From JBBRYB01 sp038238115 (GTDB taxonomy: Bacteria > Actinomycetota > Actinomycetes > Propionibacteriales > Nocardioidaceae): a stretch of 41,563 nt of DNA. Below the pieces are notes generated by a model, which did no database searches, was not told where the DNA came from, and saw only the letters and a program-made list of their open reading frames with translations. Numbering within the stretch: position 1 is the stretch's first letter; each line of letters begins with the position of its first letter. The stretch covers positions 1 through 41,563 of the forward strand of contig JBBRYB010000030.1 of NCBI GenBank assembly GCA_038238115.1, written 5' to 3'. Position numbers and translations under genes: made by a program. Below, one piece after another: positions 40,790-41,563 of this stretch.

Positions 40790-41563
40790 CTAGTTCTTTG
40801 TGGGGCCTTTGGGGGCTCCGGTGGGCTGGTAGTCGCGCCGGGGGTCGATGACGAGGTCGCCGAGGAGTTCGCCGGTAGCGGCGTTGGCGACTCTGACGTT
40901 GAGGTCGTGGACGAGCAGGATGACGTAGGTTCCGGCATAGGTTCGGCCGACGCCGATGTGGCGCATCGGCCGGCGACGCGCAGGGTGACGGTGCCTGCTT
41001 TGCTGATCTTGTCGTGGCGGACTCGGTCGTGAGTGTCGCTGGTCCGGTCGGCGCCGGGGGTCGCCTTGGGGCGGGCGGTGTAGCTCGTCGCCGGTGTCGC
41101 GCGGTGGGGTAGGGAGCGGTGCGGCCGTCGCTGGTTGTACTCGTCGCGGAAGTGGTCCAGCAGGGTCTGCAGCTCTTCGATCGTGGTCGGCTGGACGGGT
41201 TGGGCGCGGAGCCATTTCTTGAGGGTCTGCTGGAACCTCTCCGTTTTGCCGCAGGTGGTGGGGTGGTTCGGTCGGGAGTTCTTCTGCACGATGTTCAGGC
41301 GGCGGAGCTCGTGCTCGAGGTGGTTGCGTCCGCCGGGGCGGCTGGCGAACCGGACGGTGTAGACCATGCCGTTGTCGGTCAGGGCAGATGCCGGATGTCA
41401 GTGTTGACCTGCGGCTTCGCGAAAGGTTGCGAGGACGATCTGGGCAGTCACCCGGGTGTGCGCCGAGATGTGCAGGGCGTAGCGGGAGTGGTCGTCGAGC
41501 CACGTGATGATCTCGCAGTCGGCGCCGGGGGTGCCGTCGGGGCGGGTGAGGCGGTAGTGGGTG
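40790..41563 (-). pseudogene. IS481-type transposase, nonsense and frameshift mutated, cut by window edge
   Basis: Reading leftward from the right edge: PDGTPGADCEIITWLDDHSR, YALHISAHTRVTAQ, then an in-frame TGA after EAAGQH. After it come LTDNGMVYT (second catalytic Asp), RPNHPTTCGKTERFQQTLKK with the catalytic Glu of the DDE triad, and FRDEYNQRRPHRSLPHRATP. A frameshift near 40985 puts the end GRTYAGTYVILLVHDLNVRV into another frame that stops at 40790. Order and spacing are those of IS481-type transposases. The stop and frameshift make activity unlikely. Confidence 0.8.

Overview
The window is high-GC DNA with GTG/TTG starts, many 4-base start/stop overlaps and actinobacterial gene families: an aerobic or facultatively denitrifying soil-type actinobacterium. 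Genus cannot be fixed by eye. The left edge is the end of an IS3-type element and the right edge is a decayed IS481-type transposase beside the 3' part of a tRNA-Pro gene, so the window looks like accessory, repeatedly rearranged DNA. Roughly a dozen broken genes are interleaved with intact operons.

Region 1 (0.2-11.6 kb). After an IS-truncated methyltransferase, a long minus-strand operon runs leftward from about 10.95 kb: SDR oxidoreductase, small membrane protein, pyruvate-oxidase-like TPP enzyme, enolase-superfamily dehydratase, GH15 glucoamylase-like hydrolase, two small membrane proteins, gluconate-2-dehydrogenase-subunit-3-like protein, GMC oxidoreductase with a Cys triad like the [3Fe-4S] site of FAD glucose dehydrogenase, and a broken aldose epimerase. 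A MarR regulator is divergent from it. I read it as a sugar release/oxidation and sugar-acid module.

Region 2 (11.6-17.2 kb). A small 24-residue-repeat acidic protein, a broken molybdopterin oxidoreductase, a second MarR gene with a perfect palindrome upstream, a Ca2+/cation exchanger, a CBS protein, a DUF488 protein and remnants of a MarR gene and a transaldolase.

Region 3 (17.2-30.9 kb). Nitrate respiration: a decayed membrane-fused copper nitrite reductase-like gene, a Cys-containing winged-helix regulator divergent from a hemerythrin-DUF2249 protein, NarK-type transporter, TDT-family channel/transporter, narGHJI, a second hemerythrin and a cupin. NarK imports nitrate and NarGHI reduces it to nitrite; the hemerythrins and regulator fit O2/NO handling. 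The nitrite reductase step looks lost.

Region 4 (30.9-33.3 kb). The most interesting locus: one polypeptide joining a gamma-butyrobetaine-hydroxylase-like (TmpA-type) Fe(II)/2-oxoglutarate dioxygenase to a PhnZ/TmpB-type HD oxygenase, translationally coupled to a GntR/UTRA regulator. It would carry out both steps of oxidative C-P bond cleavage of a quaternary-amine phosphonate.

Region 5 (33.3-41.6 kb). A frameshifted, truncated CaiB/BaiF CoA-transferase, an MFS transporter, a LysR regulator, a two-gene unit of unknown role, a frameshifted homocysteine S-methyltransferase with a PF13769-like partner, gene debris (CDF transporter, TetR), the tRNA-Pro 3' fragment and the IS481 remnant.
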